DNA from: Nitrospiraceae bacterium UBA6898
GTDB lineage: Bacteria; Nitrospirota; Thermodesulfovibrionia; Thermodesulfovibrionales; UBA6898
DNA length: 6,988 bases
NCBI GenBank assembly: GCA_002448975.1
Contig: DKBO01000237.1
Location: 1 to 6,988 of the forward strand
Reading direction: 5' to 3'
Shown here: one piece after another, positions 5,820 through 6,988 of the stretch
Layout of the letters: each line of letters opens with the position of its first letter
Numbering within the stretch: position 1 is the first letter of the stretch
The notes under the pieces: generated by a model
Told to the model about the DNA's origin: nothing
Seen by the model: the letters and a program-made list of their open reading frames with translations, nothing else
Database searches by the model: none
Position numbers and translations under genes: made by a program

Positions 5820-6564
5820 AGGGGTTTCCAAGCACTTCGGCGGCATCCGGGCGATCGAAGACATCAGCTTCTCGCTCAGGAGCGGGACCATCATGAGCAT
5901 CATCGGTCCGAATGGCGCCGGTAAAACGACCCTGTTCAACTGTCTTACCGGTTTCATCAAGCCGACCAGGGGAACGATTGTCTTCTCCGGCACCGACATA
6001 TCGGGGTTTCCTGCAGACCGGGTAACACGTCTCGGCATATCGCGCACGTTTCAGAATATCCGGCTTTTCAGCAGCATGACGGTCATTGAAAACGTCATGG
6101 TGGCCCAGCATGCCGCCATCCGGTCAGGTCTCTTCAGCATCATCGCCCGAACCGGCCAGTTCAAAGAGAAGGAAAGATCCGTGCGTGAAACTGCCTATGA
6201 ATATCTCGCGTTCATCGGCCTTGAGTCAGTTGCGGAAAATCCTGCGGGGAGTCTGCCCTATGGAGCCCAGCGCAGGCTGGAGATCGCACGGACCCTGGCG
6301 ACGGGGGCATCGCTCATTCTCCTGGATGAGCCGACTGCCGGGATGAACCCGCTTGAGACCGAGGCAATGATGCAGATGATCAAGAACATCCGGGAAATGG
6401 GCAAAACCGTCATCCTCATCGAGCATGACATGAAGTTCGTCATGGGCATATCAGACCGTATCGTTGTCCTTGACCATGGCGTAAAGATCGCGGAGGGCGT
6501 ACCCGCGGAAATAAGGAACGATCCTCTGGTGATCGAGGCATATCTCGGCAAGGAGACGCACTGA
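5788..6564 (+). CDS. livG: Branched-chain amino acid ABC transporter ATPase LivG
   Basis: This 258-residue ATPase drives the LivHM channel from the cytosolic side. The motifs are complete: Walker A GPNGAGKTT (40-48), Q-loop glutamine Q89 in SRTFQNIRLF, ABC signature in the LivG form LPYGAQRRLEIARTL (156-170), Walker B LILLDEP (176-182) and H-loop H213 in VILIEHDM. The insertion between Q-loop and signature (about 105-135) is characteristic of LivG compared with LivF. The start is TTG within the 3' end of livM. A second in-frame TTG at 5800 would give LSLLDIRGVSKHFGG, closer to the usual LivG N-terminus, and is preceded by the purine run GGGGGAAAGG; the sequence does not settle which is used. 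It is followed after 4 nt by livF. Confidence 0.93.
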   Translation: MGERLSLLDIRGVSKHFGGIRAIEDISFSLRSGTIMSIIGPNGAGKTTLFNCLTGFIKPTRGTIVFSGTDISGFPADRVTRLGISRTFQNIRLFSSMTVIENVMVAQHAAIRSGLFSIIARTGQFKEKERSVRETAYEYLAFIGLESVAENPAGSLPYGAQRRLEIARTLATGASLILLDEPTAGMNPLETEAMMQMIKNIREMGKTVILIEHDMKFVMGISDRIVVLDHGVKIAEGVPAEIRNDPLVIEAYLGKETH

Positions 6565-6568
6565 TCCG

Positions 6569-6988
6569 ATGCTCAGAATCGAGGCGATCCACACGTCATA
6601 CGGACCGATCAGTGCGATCAAAGGCATTGATATGGAGGTCAGGAAAGGTGAGATCGTCTCTCTGATCGGGAGCAACGGAGCAGGAAAGTCGACCTGCCTT
6701 ATGACGATATCCGGCATCCTGAAACCATCCCAGGGAAGCATCTTTCTCGGCAAGAGAAATATTGCAGGGCTCTCACCCCACAGCATCGTGTCGCAGGGCA
6801 TCTGTCAGGTCCCTGAAGGCAGGAGAATATTCCCGCGACTTACGGTCCTGGAGAACCTCGAGATGGGTGCTTTTCTTCAGCGCAGTGATTTCACGTCCAC
6901 TCTTCACCGGGTATTCAAGCTGTTCCCGATTCTCGAAGAACGGATGAAGCAGTACGGGGGGACGCTGAGCGGCGGCGAACAGCAGATG
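6569..6988 (+). CDS. livF: Branched-chain amino acid ABC transporter ATPase LivF (3' end outside window)
   Basis: The reading frame from the ATG at 6569 stays open to the window edge, giving the first 140 residues of a protein that is normally about 235 long. Visible motifs are the N-terminal MLRIEAIHTSYGPISAIKGI, Walker A GSNGAGKST (34-42), the Q-loop region VPEGRRIFPRLTVLENL that is diagnostic of LivF, and the ABC signature LSGGEQQM (133-140), where the window stops. Walker B and the H-loop lie outside. The second ATPase of the Liv importer pairs with LivG as a heterodimer. AAGGAG (6550-6555) within the end of livG is the likely ribosome binding site, with a long 13-nt spacing. The gene lies 4 nt after the livG stop. 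Confidence 0.9.
   Translation, partial: MLRIEAIHTSYGPISAIKGIDMEVRKGEIVSLIGSNGAGKSTCLMTISGILKPSQGSIFLGKRNIAGLSPHSIVSQGICQVPEGRRIFPRLTVLENLEMGAFLQRSDFTSTLHRVFKLFPILEERMKQYGGTLSGGEQQM

Noticed and set aside
5583..6111. Minus-strand open frames over the livM/livG junction
   Set aside because: The Met/Pro/Arg-rich antisense translations mirror the permease and ATPase codons and have no ribosome binding site or motif.
1..6988. CRISPR array, tRNA, rRNA or insertion sequence
   Set aside because: I found no regularly spaced repeats of CRISPR size, no tRNA cloverleaf or rRNA stretch, and no transposase frame or paired terminal repeats around a transposase.

Overview
The window reads as bacterial chromosome, open at both ends. 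The best guess is a Gram-negative, probably anaerobic lineage such as Nitrospirota or a former deltaproteobacterial group. That guess rests on an LL-diaminopimelate aminotransferase (DapL route of lysine synthesis), a TPR plus cyclic-nucleotide-binding protein, and a Liv-type ABC transporter; it is inference with low confidence.

Layout. Positions 79-924 (minus) encode a class I SAM-dependent methyltransferase of the CmoB/DUF1698-like group. It is bracketed by hairpin-rich DNA: a cluster at 1-78 cut by the window edge, and a 140-bp structured block at 944-1083 that resembles an integron attC recombination site. Positions 1169-2344 (minus) encode dapL. A compact divergent promoter region (about 2345-2489) separates dapL from a plus-strand gene at 2490-3731, which encodes a TPR/linker/cNMP-binding protein without a DNA-binding domain. 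Then follow livH, livM, livG and the start of livF (3778 to the right edge). These genes overlap or lie 4 nt apart and form one operon for a branched-chain amino acid (or related) ABC importer. No substrate-binding protein gene (livK) is in view.

How the genes work together. LivH and LivM form the membrane channel, and LivG and LivF are the two ATPases. The TPR-cNMP protein starts from a near-consensus sigma70 promoter. With only 46 bp and no visible terminator before livH, it may be cotranscribed with the transporter. dapL is a housekeeping lysine/peptidoglycan gene that shares the control region.

Most interesting observations: (1) the methyltransferase looks like a gene cassette. Its 5' boundary (TTAGCG) and the GCTAAC just after its stop are complementary, as the R' and R'' boxes of one circular cassette should be. 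(2) The TPR-cNMP protein carries a W-[LMI]-E motif repeated at 23, 23 and 45 residues in an otherwise disordered linker. (3) An 11-bp tandem repeat sits between the two divergent promoters.
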